Below, one piece after another: positions 12,358 to 24,866 of a DNA stretch of 64,000 bases (position 1 is its first letter; every line of letters begins with the position of its first letter). The position numbers were made by a program, and so were the translations under genes. The DNA is from Romanomermis culicivorax. Its lineage: Eukaryota; Nematoda; Enoplea; Mermithida; Mermithidae. The stretch lies in NCBI GenBank assembly GCA_963922205.1, contig CAWUHX010000147.1:744001-808000 (forward strand). Direction: 5' to 3'. The notes below the pieces were generated by a model. The model searched no databases, had not been told where the DNA came from, and saw nothing but the letters and a program-made list of their open reading frames with translations.

Positions 12358-12600
12358 TTATAGTGCACCAAAAATGTTTTTACACTTGAGAATTTTGATG
12401 CTAGTAGGATCTAGATCTTCCAGTGGTTTTCGAGTTTGACGGGTAGAATTCCTATATGTGTGTAAAATTCGATTCTTGTATTTAGCCAGCAAGTCCCCAA
12501 ACATTTTGCAAACAATGGTTTTTATGAATTCCACACCATTATAACCCTTTTCTTTATAAATGTCATTGACAATTGATGACAAATTGACGCCCTCCCTGGA
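12358..12600 (-). pseudogene. Unidentified short coding remnant, unit A
   Basis: A 74-codon minus frame with a protein-like sequence (YKEKGYNGVEFIKTIVCKMF, then TRKPLEDLDPTSIKILKC). I do not recognise the family. Unit B (27197-27440) has the same segment with frame-disrupting changes, so at least one copy is dead. No start or splice context could be fixed. Confidence 0.3.
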
Positions 12601-14340
12601 AACATTTAACCATTCAAGCTGAATTATGAGATTGTAGGTAAAATGTGCTCTTAATTTCTAGAATTAGTATGAATTATTTGAGATTTCTTGCACTTAAGAT
12701 TTTGGTTTCAAATTTTCTCAATGGTTTAATTTAATACTAAATTTCTAACTTTGTCAAATACATTCAAATAAAACCCACATGCATTGTATATTTACAGACT
12801 TATATTGGGATCGTTTTCTTCAACAAGATTAATTCAATAATGATTTTCTATTTCGTTCAATTCTATTTTTGATGGCTAGAAAGGAAAAATATAAATATAA
12901 AAATAGGAATATAATTTGATTGCAAATCCAAAACCTGGTGGAGTGAATTAGAATCCTAAGCTGAATCTTAATGATAAAAAATTCAATATCTATAGCATTG
13001 CATCCCAAATAAACAGGACTCTTTTGTTCGAAATAAACAGTGTTTCATTAAAATAGTACTCATACTGCAATGGATCATTGAATTTTCGAAATAGACTTGT
13101 CTTGATTGGAAAGAGCATTTTCAAGGCATGTAACTTTGTCATGTAACATAACAAGTTCTTCCCGTACATCCCTGAGTAGATGGTTAACTTTCAACTTTTC
13201 ATTATGTCTCCAAGACTCAGAAAATTGGGTTTTAAATGCCTAAAACTGATGCAGATCGAAAGAAATACAAAAAACTAGTTTGCGATGATTTTTCCAATAA
13301 ATTTAAGCAAATTTATCAATTTTAGTGAGCAACCAAAAATTTATCTGTGCAATCAAATTTTTTCCTCAAGTTGCACATTGCAACCACCGTTTTTTTCTCA
13401 AATGAGGTGTTTTGAGGAAAAAGATTTCGAAATGAGGAAAAAGTTTTGGGTATGGTTCTCATTGAGGAAAAATTTTCGAGGAATTCAAAACTGAAAAGAT
13501 GCGTTTTGATGGACTTAAAAGGGTCGAAATCTTCCGGCGGCTCCTGCCAGTCATGGGTATAATCTTGACTATTTTCTATCAGGCGGGCGGTTAGCATATC
13601 TACTTTGACTTACTAATTAATGCTCAACAGTTTCCATCAATCAAGTTAGCTAGCTCGTTTCTTTTCCTAATTGTTACAGTTCATTATGTGGCCCAAATGT
13701 GAGATTTTTCATCAATTCTCTCAATTTTTCTCTCGATGCTTGGAATTTTTCAAACGTTTGCAACCTGAACTTCTGCATTTGTTCAAGATTGAAATTGAAG
13801 GCATCATTCTAGACTGCAATTTTAGAACTTCTGTTCATAAATATCTGTTGGGGAGATTTATTTTCCAGCATTTCAGAATATAAAACCCGAAAATTTTTCT
13901 GGCACTTTGTGCCAGAATGGGGAATTAATTACAGTTCATCAGTTTGATTTTAATTTATTTCTCAACGTTGTGAAGTTCATTTTCCAGCGTTTTAGAAAGT
14001 GAAAATCCGAAAAAATTTATGCTCTCTGCACCGGACCAAGAGCTAAATAAAATTAGATGATTCTAATTGGAACCACCGAAATGTCAATAGAGCAGATACA
14101 TTCCTGAGAACTGTATTGTTAACATGCTTCACCTGCTCCTGTAGAACACCAATATATCCTTCATGAGCTCATTTTTAACTAACATAACCAGGATTTTCTC
14201 AATTTTTCCTGATTTTTGCAGGTTTCTGACTCCAAATACAACAAAATGCTTGGGTATGCTCCTCTAATGCATAAAAAAACATCTGTAGCAACATTATATG
14301 GGTTTTGAAAAATAGGAAACTTTGTGGAAAATGAAGAAAA
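12601..14340. other. Unit A right part, no supported gene
   Basis: AT-rich sequence matching 27441-29175. Around 13350-13490 there are local repeats of GAGGAAAAA. Short frames on both strands here overlap each other and show no motif. Confidence 0.5.
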
Positions 14341-14346
14341 AAAGTT

Positions 14347-15037
14347 CATTCAAGATGATGAAACGGATTATTCCAAAAACGTTGGCGCCAAAGAAACTCG
14401 GCCAAGTAATTTCTCAGCATTGCAAGAAGCGTACCGAAATGACTGACTCAACATGGTTTGTAGTCGCATGCATGATTGGGTCAACAAAATTTATAGAATG
14501 GTTGACGGTTAAATGCTTGTAACCCATGTTTTTTAGGGTGTTATAAGCCCCCCACATGTCAGAAATAACAGTGGTTCCAGGCAAAATAAACTGCTGAATA
14601 ATTGGCAATAACATTTGAGCATTTCTTTGGTCAACAGGAACCATGAAACTTTGTTTTGTTTCTAGGTCATAACCCCCAAATACCCACTGTTCACCTACCA
14701 AATGACCTCGGTTATATTTTTGGCCTACAAAGCAGCTGTCATCAATTTCAACAGTATGACCAACTCCACCTAAATGAATGGGATTTAACACAAAGTATTC
14801 GTGGCAAATATCTCTACAGAATTGTTTCCAATCTATGACTGTTTTATCACTTAACTGCAGCTCACGCATAAAAAACGTTTGTTTGTCAATTTCATAAGCC
14901 CATAAATAGGATAAAATCAGAATATCCATTATTGATAAATAACTGCCACTGAAAAATTAATCTCTTCGAATTGAGCACGTTTTTCTGCAATCATGGCCAA
15001 TGGAACATCACCAAATGACACCATCGATCCCTGGTTT
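14347..15037 (-). pseudogene. Merlin/IS1016-type transposase, copy B (truncated)
   Basis: Copy of the transposase at 3566-4290 made by the tandem duplication. The 171-codon open stretch (14929-14414) is identical to copy A and includes VEIDDSCFVG, VISDMWGAY and NHVES. The same frameshift follows NHVESV and the same two upstream stops are present. The C-terminal block is cut after RQRFWNNPFHHLE because unit B begins inside the gene, and the left terminal inverted repeat is absent. It cannot be functional. Confidence 0.85.
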
Positions 15038-15612
15038 ATTTTCTAACTGCATTTCATTAAACTACTGGCATATTCGTAATCAGCGTCATAATTTTAGTTG
15101 GAAATATTGAAGTTTGGAAAAATTTTGAAAAAAAAATTCCGCACCACCTAAACTTCATTACTGCCCTATATTCTTGTCCTTGGGTAGGTACAAATAATTC
15201 TAGTTCTTTTTATACATTTATACCCAAAAGAACTTTGTGGTATTGACCTAGGAACATACATTGTGACATTTATAAGAAGTGGAAGATTAATAGATTTATG
15301 AGGTGGAACACTTTTTATTTTTGTTGGGATGCTAATAGCTATACTGCTTTTGAAAGCTGTATGCTTTGTATATTCTGAAACATAGAGTACCACAAGCTTG
15401 ATATTCAATACTTCAAGAAGCTGGTAGAAGGCATTAAAATACTGAAGCTATAAACACAAACAAAGGTATCTCTATGCTGGTGTGTTCTACGAAATTGATT
15501 TGAAATTCATCAGTTGTTTTGGGTTGTATTTGGATGATTCTGAAATGATGATTAACAGCAATTGGTAAGGTAGAAATGCAGTAATAAAGGGAATAGAAAA
15601 AAAAGAAACAAT

Positions 15613-16745
15613 CATAAGATCATATTATACTCTACTGTCTGGCTCATAAATGCAGAGGGCCATTCAATGTACATTTTAGAAATTTGTGAGCTGGGGTGGT
15701 CACATTCAACAGTTTTACACCCAATAGGCCCACAATAGTGGCATGGATTCATGCAAATTTCACCAGTCTGCACACTTTTGCCACATAATCCACACATAAT
15801 TGAAGGAGGGCCATCCGTGAGTTGGGTTGTCATGAACTACATTCAAAGCATGAGTGCAGAGAGATTGTGGCAAGTTTTTGACCTCTTGTAGTGCCTTTGC
15901 AACACTGTTGCTTGCCATGTCTGAAATAGCATTCATGGGCCTTGCAACTTGAAAGTTATCATGCAACAATTGTGATTGAGTGCCTCATCTAAATTAGTGA
16001 ATTCAGAAAAGTTTAATTCTTCTTTGATTTCAGGTGATAGATTTCTTAAAAATATAGATTTCAGAGTATAGGCTTGCAAGACTACTTAGCTTCCTCAGGT
16101 TATCATGAAATTCTGCAACTGATTCAAATCTTCATTGTTTATGGTTATGAATAACTTGCTGATGTTTGTCAGTTTCACAATTTTCAAGTAAAACAGTTTT
16201 CATTTGAGCAATGTAGTCATTGAAAGTGGTGGGTGGATTTAGTTGCCAATTGAGATTACAAAATGATGCTTGAGCACTACCCATAAGATGAGATTTAAGA
16301 AGACCATTTTTATACATATCATCGGCATTTCATTCCTTGTAATGTAAAGTATTGAGCTAATTTTTCTAGCCATTCTGCTATTGACTCATCTAACAAACCA
16401 GAAAACATAGGTGAAGTTTTTAGAGCAAAAAGAGAATTCAAATGAAGCAGTGATTCTAGTGTCGTCCTGACTATGAGCAATAGCTTGTTGAGTGCCATTA
16501 ATTTTCAAATTGAGTTCTTGCAAGCAATTTGTCGAAGGTATAGCTATATCCTGAAATGCATTTTGTATTAAAGTTTCTGGTTCTTAGTTGGACATCCTAG
16601 TTTTAGAATCAGTGATATTTGCTTTAAGCTTACCAAGTTCCATTGCTTGCTGGAAAGGCTCATTTCTGTTTGTCCTGAGAGGTTCCATTGGAGAATTTGC
16701 TTGAGGCGAGACAAGACTAGGGTCATAGTTTTCGGAGCCAGAAGA
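15613..16745 (-). pseudogene. Retrotransposon gag-like pseudogene, unit B
   Basis: Duplicate of the gag-like pseudogene at 4866-5990, with a few percent base differences beginning at about 15818. It keeps a longer open piece with FQVARPMNAISDMASNSV, which in unit A is broken by a stop. The Cys-rich C-terminal segment differs from unit A by a single residue. The frame breaks around the capsid-like block are mostly shared with unit A, so they predate the duplication. Confidence 0.55.
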
Positions 16746-18629
16746 ATCCACAGTACTGATCAGAGTGTTATAGGTGCAGAAAAAGAAGAGATAAAATATT
16801 TATAATTATCAGGCATTTATTACAAAACTTCAAAGCCTTGAGAGTACAATGCCAAAAGTAATGAAGGGCCCAGCAGTATAGCAAACTGTAAGCAATATCT
16901 ATCTGAAACAAAAAGAGTGGACCTTACTTCAGATCCAGAATGCTTAAAAAATGCAATTTTTATGAAGTAGTGCAGGAAGGAACTGAATAATAGGGCCAAA
17001 TAAAGCAAAAATTGAAAAATGGAATAACAGTCCTGGCAGCATAATCACTTGTTACGCTTCAAGGGGATCTGTAGTACTGTTGTAGGAAAGTAATAAAAGA
17101 TATGCCATGTCCAAGAACAAAGAAATGAAAATTTAGGATAATGTCTCCCATGGAAGTTTTCAGTACCAAATATTTGTAGGATTAAAATGGGAGGTGTGAA
17201 AGCATTTTTGATTGGTTAGTTATGTTGACCCCCTGGTATTACTGCAATTGTATAGCTGTCCTACTGTAGGTAAGATTTTTGCTATTCCTCTGTGAAGCTT
17301 TGATAAATTATGCAATAGCAGTTGTTTCTTGAATTGAAAGAAATCAGATTGACTGTTCTTCTTGTTATGCACATTTTGTCATTATAGTGGAATTGGGCTA
17401 ATGGGCTAAAGCAAAACTTGTCCTGAAATCTATAAAGTCCACAGTTTATAGGTGTACTTCTGTGTTGAGGAATGAGGAATGATCACAAAAGTTATTCCAG
17501 AATGAATAGCTTTTAGAAAGCAGAAATTCTTAATACATAAAAAGTAATCAATCATGAAAGCTTTGATTGAGTGTCCTCAAATATTAGGAATTTTTCAAGC
17601 AATAATTCCAATGTTGTCAAAAGAAGTAAAAGTACAGTGAAAATTAAAATGAGCAAAATAAAGTAGAACTAAATAACACACTAAAAATGAGATTAAAATG
17701 GAAATATAGTGATCTTTGAATTCGTCCCTTGACAAAAAACATTAATGACATTTCTCCTTCTGCTTTTTTTCTGTGATAAATTGTACAGAATAATGTTATC
17801 TTGTGCATGGAAAGTATGTTATGGGATTTAACAAAATTTTATTAATTGAAGTTCTAAGTTCTTATAGAGAACTGTTTGCTTAAACAGTCCTGGTCTTGTA
17901 TAAGGATGATATCTCCGATGCTGAATTTATCAGAGGGCTCTATGCCTGACAGATGCATGAAAGGTTCTTTCATCCTGTAGTAGAGTTAGAAAAGAAATAT
18001 TTTGATTATTTTCTGTGTCTTACTACAACATGAAGAACAACAACAACAAAATAACCAGGAATAGGGTAGTGGGTAAGAAGATTGAGTGGGTAAGATGAGA
18101 TTGGTTGTTGATGAGTGGTATGGAGATGATCAGATAAGTGATGGTCTGTCAAATACTCAGTAAATTCTACATAATTGCTAAATCCAGTAAAGTTTTTCAA
18201 TCAAAAAGGGAGAAGATTTACAAAATCTGATCGAGAGCGAATCACCTAATTAAAATTTAATTTAGTAAGAATAACCTTCACCTATTTGACTAGACTTCAG
18301 CAAACATGACTATGAGGACATCACCCACTTTTCAAAATATAATTTTGAAGATGTGAAAAACAAATCTAGACTACTGAGCAAGAATGTCTTGTTGCAGTTT
18401 GATAATGTTTATCATGAATAATGCTATCACTTATTTACTTTCTACATTGATAATGATAAGGAAAATTGAAATCTACATCAATAAAATATATTACAATATG
18501 CCCCTTTTAAATGAAACAAAACTTGTTACATACCTTAATCTTCTTTCATACAAACCTTTCTTTCTCTTCTTTGTGTCATTCATACGCACTCAGAAATTGA
18601 AAATATATTCCAAATATGAAATTTCAAAT
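16746..18629. other. Unit B spacer, no supported gene
   Basis: Matches 5991-7896 of unit A with a few percent divergence. No gene is supported. It ends at TTTCAAAT, the left side of the insertion site of the tRNA-like array. Confidence 0.5.
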
Positions 18630-18676
18630 GAAAATTATATGGAATTTTTTGAAGTGAAAATAAGTTTGAAAAATAG

Positions 18677-18738
18677 GGTGCAGCCAGGAGTCGAACCTAG
18701 GTTACCAGCATTCCGGGCTGATGTCTTCACCACTAGAC
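18677..18738 (-). repeat. tRNA-like head 1 (truncated)
   Basis: Carries the A box TGGTCTAGTGG-like (here GGGTCTAGTGG) and the B box GGTTCGACTCC. The 5' acceptor strand is missing: compared with heads 2 and 3, about 14 bases next to the A box are deleted. Not a functional tRNA. Confidence 0.7.
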
Positions 18739-18942
18739 CCAGGTGAACCCAGATTAAGGTGATCCCCTAGGCTACGATTTTTTTAGCACACAACTCCAAT
18801 GCTTGGTGGTGGTGAACCTACAACTTTTTATCAAGTAGCAGCGTACCTGCTGCTTTTTGAACTGCCCACCAATGAAGTTGCTAACTTTCAGAAATTAAAA
18901 TTATATGGAATTTTTTGGAGTGAAAATGAGTTTGGAAAATAG

Positions 18943-19013
18943 GGTGCAGCCAGGAGTCGAACCTGGGTTACCAGCATTCCAGGCTGATGTCCTCACCACT
19001 AGACCACCACACC
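18943..19013 (-). repeat. tRNA-like head 2, complete cloverleaf
   Basis: The minus strand folds as a 71-base tRNA: acceptor GGTGTGG pairs with CTGCACC, allowing G-T pairs, with D, anticodon and T arms (CCAGG/CCTGG) all formable. The anticodon loop CTGGAAT gives GGA. The variable loop is short, unlike a true serine tRNA, so this is best read as a SINE head and not a decoding tRNA. Confidence 0.65.
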
Positions 19014-19218
19014 ACGAGGTGAACCCAGATTAAGGTGATCCCCTAGGCTACGATTTGTTTTAGCACACAACTCCAATGCTTGGTGGTCGTGAACGTACGA
19101 CCTTTGGCAAGTAGCAGGGTACCTGCTGCTTTTTGAACTGCCCACCAATGAAGTTGCTAACTTTTAGAAATGAAAATTATATGGAATTTTTTGGAGTGAA
19201 AATAAGTTTGAAAAATAT

Positions 19219-19289
19219 GGTGCAGCCAGGAGTCGAACCTGGGTTACCAGCATTCCGGGCTGATGTCCTCACCACTAGACCACCACACC
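19219..19289 (-). repeat. tRNA-like head 3, complete cloverleaf
   Basis: Same fold as the head at 18943-19013, with anticodon loop CCGGAAT (GGA) and the same acceptor pairing. It lies close to the right end of the insert; 8 bases further the host sequence resumes after the AAAT repeat. Confidence 0.65.
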
Positions 19290-19477
19290 ATGAGGAGAAA
19301 TCTTAAAGGTTCAATAACCAGTGAGATTGAGACGGAATGCTGCCCAACATTGCCATTTTGTTCATGGGAGCCCATTCAGTTTGACACCCCTAAAAGTTTT
19401 ACACTAATCACTGATCCAAATTTTCTGCTCCAAGTTTGTGCAAGAGTTAGAGGGAAACTATGTGGTGCTTGAAAATG

Positions 19478-21252
19478 CAGCACCCTTGAGGCCAGTCAAT
19501 TCGACATTGCATGCCCTTTTTAGGTAGGTTTTTTTAAAAGCAAATGGCATTATAATCACTTGGGTCATCCATATTTACCTTTATAGAGTGTATATTGAAA
19601 CAACTTTCACATACTCATCAGGTTCTAAAAAGGGGCTGTGGGACTCCTCAAACCTAGATGCAAGAAGCTGCAGCAAAATTTCAAGTTTTTACACCAAATT
19701 TGAATAGTTCAATTTTAAAACTGAAGTGACTAACCCCATGCTCTCAGTACGCTCATGAATTTTGTATGAGAAAACTACTAATTCTACTCAATGAATCTGT
19801 GAGTAAGCATCTTTCCACAGCCACTATTCTGGGCTGTTGCTACTACTCTTCTTTTGTTGCACAATTTTTTTCCAATCAGCCCAAGTATGTACCTTATTAT
19901 GATCATATATGCTCTTTTACTTGGAGCATTGGAGCATTAGATCACTGTTAACTAAACTGTCATTACATGGATCAGTCAACAATCTCCCAAAATCTCTCTT
20001 TTAACATTTCTCATGCCAATTGAAAATTTGGGTATCATAACAATTAGTGATGAAAACTGAAAGATTCAAAATTAGGATTATGTTGAATTCAAATACTACT
20101 CTAACATATGCATGTATCTCATACAAACAGAATACAAGGAACTACCAATAGCAAAAAAATCAATTTTTGGCCAAATTTCAACCATTCCCAAGCAATATTT
20201 TAATGTTCACGAATTTCGATCACAGGGTACTTTGCTATCTGGGAGACTGTATAACATATCCAATGATGATCCGATTTTTTTTGAAAGAGTCAAAACTAAA
20301 ATTTAATTTTTCGCTGATAGTAGCAAGTAGTGTAATTTTGATGTAGCTCAATGCTACTATTGACTTGCACCCATAAAACTTAATTAAACATCACAAATCA
20401 ATGCTATGACTATTTATTAAGAATCATTAATAATTTTTGCAACATCTTTTCTCCGATTGAAGTGAAAATTTGAGAATGTAAATTTGAGCATCTATCTTCA
20501 GTTAACATGGACCACAAATAGGTTTCAAAATATTTCATCATTTGACTGAATTTTGTTATTACATCAAGATAGCATTCTCCAAATATACATATACATGCAA
20601 TTGGTTCAATATTGTTTTGAAATGTTTCAATTTAAAGCTTTGACACACTAAGATGAGAAAGTTGTAAACTGCAATAATTATCTGGTCGGCCAAAAATATT
20701 GTCCATTTCAAGTCCATCTTACAGCAGTGATAAATTCCTGGCATATTTAATTCCTTGTAGTTAATTTGAGCATAAAATATCAATTTGTTAACTCAATACC
20801 TTTCCACTTGACAAAACTTCATTAATTTATCTGCATAGCTTAATTCATTGTGCATGGACCTAAACAAATTTTTCTTTCATGAATAATAATAATGCTCTTC
20901 ATCAAATACAAATGCAATCAAAATTCAGATTGAAAATTCCAATTTATCATAAATGTACTTACTGCAATGTTTTTGCAGCACTGATATTCATAACATTTGA
21001 GATAAGGTGTTCAATGACTCAATATCAAAAACTGCTAGAGAATTTGTATGTTAATTGTAAAAAGCCATACTCAGACAAAAATAAGTTCCTGAATTTTTTT
21101 GACTAGAAAAAACTAAGTTTTTGCACAATTTTTTTATTTGAGTCATTGTAAAGTTGTTATCAAAACAAAAAGCATTTTGTTTCTAATTTCAAAAGTATCA
21201 ACGATTTTTTTTTTGTTTTTTAAACTGTCTCTAAACTATATCATAGCCATGC
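19478..21252. other. Unit B block absent from unit A (1.78 kb)
   Basis: Unit A passes from GTGCTTGAAAATG to ATGATATCTGGC with only a few bases between (about 8062-8085). Unit B has this block in between. Its right end (CTAAACTATATCATAGCC) resembles CTGAACTATATCATAAC found 310 bases later. No gene, terminal repeats or target duplication could be supported, so it may be a deletion in A. Confidence 0.5.
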
Positions 21253-22072
21253 ATGATATCTGGCTGCACAATGAAAAGTCCTAAAATTTGACTCTATTCC
21301 ATATGCATAAGTCCTGAAACATGAAGATTTTAGTTTTAAAACATGCTGTTAGACAGAAAAAGTTCCTGAAATTACCATAAATGAACAACATTATTTTTTC
21401 ATACAACCATGCAAATCTCATATTTTCGATATTGGGAACATGTTACTTCAACATCAACAATTTCATTTCCACCTTGAAAAGTACCTGATATAAATGACAT
21501 TCTCATCACTCCTTTGGCATTGGTGTTGATATTTGCCTCTGAACTATATCATAACTATCAAAAATGGAGAATTTGGGTTGGAATCACCTAATATTCAGGG
21601 TAGCAATAAGCGACAATGCATGTCATAATTCAAAGCTGAAGTTTATATCTAAAATACAGCAAAAAAATTTCCCAATGAATCAATAACTTAAGGACACAAA
21701 GTTTAAACTGGGTGGTAACATTCAAAATGGAATAAAAACACTTTTTCTTATCTTGAGATTATAGTCATTGAACGTTATACATTTGAGCATAAATGAAAAT
21801 TGGGCATTTAGGTTATTTTTATCCAAAGAAGATACATCGAGACATCATAGAATTCTTATTTTTCTGATTTATTTCAAATTTATTCTCATCAGAAACAATA
21901 CTAATACTAAACTCTTCTACATATTTGTACAAACAAAGCTGTTAATGCTGTTGGAATTTAGATTTATTGGCATCAGGTGTTTTTTTCCTATAGGGAATCT
22001 AAAATATTCAAAATCGGATTTTCAACTTTTCAATTCAAATGTTCCTTAATACTTTGCCATTGATTGTAAAGT
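21253..22072. other. Unit B spacer, no supported gene
   Basis: Matches about 8086-8911 of unit A. The frame at 21768-22049 is hydrophobic and shared with unit A (8607-8969), but has no recognised motif. Confidence 0.45.
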
Positions 22073-24866
22073 CATGGAAGCTTCCAATAACATTCACAAC
22101 ATCAGGGTATCTGTGCAAATGCATAGCATAGAGAGCAACTATTCAGATATGCCATTATATATTTATTCAACTCTCAACAAGCAGCAGAAATTGAATGACC
22201 TTGATTTCATATGACAATATTGGGAAAGAATCCCTTGGTTATAAAAAACTAGCACATGCTGCCTCTCTAGGCCTTGATAAACATATTCATAGAGGTGTAG
22301 TTGTTCATTTTCTTGCTTCTTCACTTGACAATCTAGCATGGAATAATGTGCTGGTTTATACAAGAAATTTAGTAAATCATCAACAAGTAGATAGCATTAT
22401 CACTGATTGCACATTGAATGGAATGAAACTGTTTAGGCCAAGTATGATTCCCCCAAATGATGAAATATATAATGCAATACCAATAGAAGGTGCATCAGCT
22501 ATGATGGGAGCTATTTCAATATTCAAAGATGATTAGAAACATCAGTCTGTACATGGTACAGTAAACCAACTTATTTGACCATAAAAAAAAATTGTCAAAC
22601 TAATTCATATGTAAGTGAATTTCAATGGATGTTATATTTTGTATAAGTCAGCCCATGACACTTTTGCAGGTTACTCTATGTCCAGAATTCAAACACCTTG
22701 TCTCAGATATAGTTCAGGCCAGTATTTTGCCCAGAACAGCTAAAACCTTAAGCCTGGCTCATACATTCACTCCGTTTTTATCTAGGGAAAACAAAAAAAG
22801 CTGGGGCCTTGGGTGAATTTGTAGATTTGAAATATTTGAGCATGTAGAATATATAAAGCAGCTGCCAAATTCCTCCATATTGCTGCACAGGCCATGAATG
22901 CAGTCAATAATAGAGTATTTCAATGAGTATTGAAAGAGTCCTCCAAAAGGTTTTTGAGTGTGCACATATTGTTATTTCACAGACAATGGCCAGAAAAGGC
23001 TTCCAAGATTAAAGACAACAAAATTGTGTATGCCAGCTTGGATGCCTATTACTCAATTGCTGTGTTTCTGGGGTTTCTTCACTATGGGTTCTGTGGCAAA
23101 TTGATTGGGGTTATGGCAACATACCCACATGATATCATGTCACTGGTTCAAGTGAAAACCTTGGCTTTCTGCCTTTATATGGTCTATTCTCAAGACCTAA
23201 TGGGAATCAATGATTGAAACTTCCTAGAAGAGAAAGATATTGTAAAAAGGCAGTTATTCAAGGTATACCACATGACAGGTAAAGAGTGATGGCAAGGTGG
23301 GCTACACAATTTCAAGCTGATTTGCAGGCATTTTTGTGTCCTGTGGATATTGAATATCCCGCTAAAACTATGAACCACACTTTACTGTGTGGGGTTTATC
23401 CCAAGGTGCTAACAGCTGGCTGAAGCAAAAAGGAAATAAATCAGTTGGAGGATTTAAGTGATCCAGAGGACATGGACAGAATGGATCAACAAGTCAATAG
23501 GACCAATGATATGAACAACAGATTGCACACAGAAATGTTGTAAGGGGTTTCACCCTTTAAATTAACAGATCCAGTAGATGTCATATGCTATATCACGGCA
23601 GGTCTTGACATGAACAAAACTCGTCGAGAGGTCTATCAAACAGTTACAATCATTTCAACTTGGAAGGCAATTGACACTGGCATGGCTAAGTATGATAGAG
23701 ACCCTTAAATGGCAGACTTGATGAATTATGTGCATCTTATGGATTCAACAAAGTTTTCTGCATTGGAGATTCTATGCTACTTGATTCCTCTACCATTCTT
23801 TGTTTTCTGGCCTGATAGTCCTGCCAAGTATGATTACATACTGAGAAAATTATTGAATTATAATTTCCTCAAATCCTACTCGAAGGAGGATGCAGAATTG
23901 AAAAAGAAGATAGCATGGAAGACTGATCACAGGGTTGTCAACTTGTTTAGCTATACCTGTCTTTTCATTTGCAGTTAGAGAGGAAGAAGAAGAAGCATGG
24001 GACTTATTCAGCTTATTCAGAACATCGTGAGGAGTAAGGGCAAATTTACTCACCAATTTTATTTTATAATAATTTCTATGTAACAAAAGTTGCTATTGTA
24101 GATAATAAAGATGGTAATATTAGTGGTACAAATGCTCCACCACTCTGAACAATTTTTGTACATCTATTATGTAAATCCTTTTTATTGTTTTTTCATGTCT
24201 TTTGGCTAAAGCTCTAAGCAATAATTTATGTTTAGCCAATTTCTTTTTTAACTTAGAATCAATAGGAATAATACTGTTGAATATGTTTGAACAGATTTCA
24301 CATTTACAACAGATCAGTTCTGGGGAAGAAAGCTGAAGAAAAAAACAGAGTATGTACAAGGAAAAAATTGAACCCTAGGATGATGAAGAGTTCTGCGTTG
24401 AAGTGTGCTAGGTGTAGTGAGTGCTAGGCTTTAATGACATTCCCAGTATTCAGCACAAAACTGGCGCCCTATGTGGATTTTATTTTTATCAAATATCTAC
24501 CAAAATATGGTTACATCTGAGGAGTTCAAAAGAAGAATGGATTTATTTGAAACATATGAGCCACCTGGAGAGTCGCTGTTATATGACATCAAATCAGATA
24601 TTTATTTTCGCAAAAAGTTGGTCTAAGCACCACCCTATGCCATGAAAAACCACAAGATATGAATGAATGCTATCTGAGGCTTGAATTCAATTGTTGTTCA
24701 TGTTGGCACACCACATTCTCAAATCGATTTGCAAACCATCTTGCAAAATGATATACCCGAAATTCTCTGCAAAAACCACAGAATGGAGGTTGATTTAATA
24801 TGCGAACAAAATTGGATCACAAGTGGTGGTACCTCTGAAGATGAACTGGTAGAATGGGTAAGCTGA
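22073..24866 (+). pseudogene. DEDDy exonuclease-related gene remnant, unit B
   Basis: Duplicate of the remnant at 8912-11725. Motif III is at 23029-23043 (VYASLDAYYSI), with the same FLHYGF and YPHDIM blocks after it. Here a TGA at about 23215 replaces the CAA that unit A keeps after GIND. Conversely the stretch 22195-22536 (HRGVVVHFLASSLDNLAWNN) is open longer than in A. The last open piece ends DELVEW and runs into GGTAAGC, a good splice donor, so the block may derive from an intron-containing gene. Different stops in the two copies, and frame breaks common to both, show decay both before and after the duplication. The full function is unknown. Confidence 0.62.

Larger units (their letters stand above)
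3602..14348 (+). repeat. Tandem duplication, unit A (about 10.7 kb)
   Basis: Bases from 3602 onward are repeated in the same order and orientation from 14349. The offset is 10747 at first, about 10733 near 7650, 13163 from about 8070, and 14839 from about 11720 because unit B is longer. The unit ends at ...GAAGAAAAAAAGTT, directly followed (after CA) by the start of unit B, TTCAAGATGATGAAACGG. Unit A contains the truncated Merlin element, a gag-like pseudogene, an exonuclease-related pseudogene and a conserved unknown fragment. Confidence 0.93.
18630..19301 (-). mobile_element. Insert of three tandem tRNA-like units (SINE-like), absent from unit A
   Basis: Unit A reads TTTCAAAT|CTTAAAGG uninterrupted at 7891-7904. 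Unit B has 672 extra bases at that point, flanked by AAAT on both sides (18626-18629 and 19298-19301), which is a likely 4-base target duplication. The insert consists of about 2.5 repeats of a 266-276 base unit. Each unit has a tRNA-like head on the minus strand and an AT-rich body that includes CCCCTAGGCTACGATTT and GTACCTGCTGCTTTTTGAAC. The head has good RNA polymerase III A and B boxes (TGGTCTAGTGG and GGTTCGACTCC). It most resembles a tRNA-derived SINE that amplified or inserted as a tandem array. Confidence 0.75.

Noticed and set aside
18943..19289. Functional serine tRNA genes
   Set aside because: Short variable loop, 266-276 base tandem units with common bodies, and an insertion absent from the sister unit indicate SINE heads.
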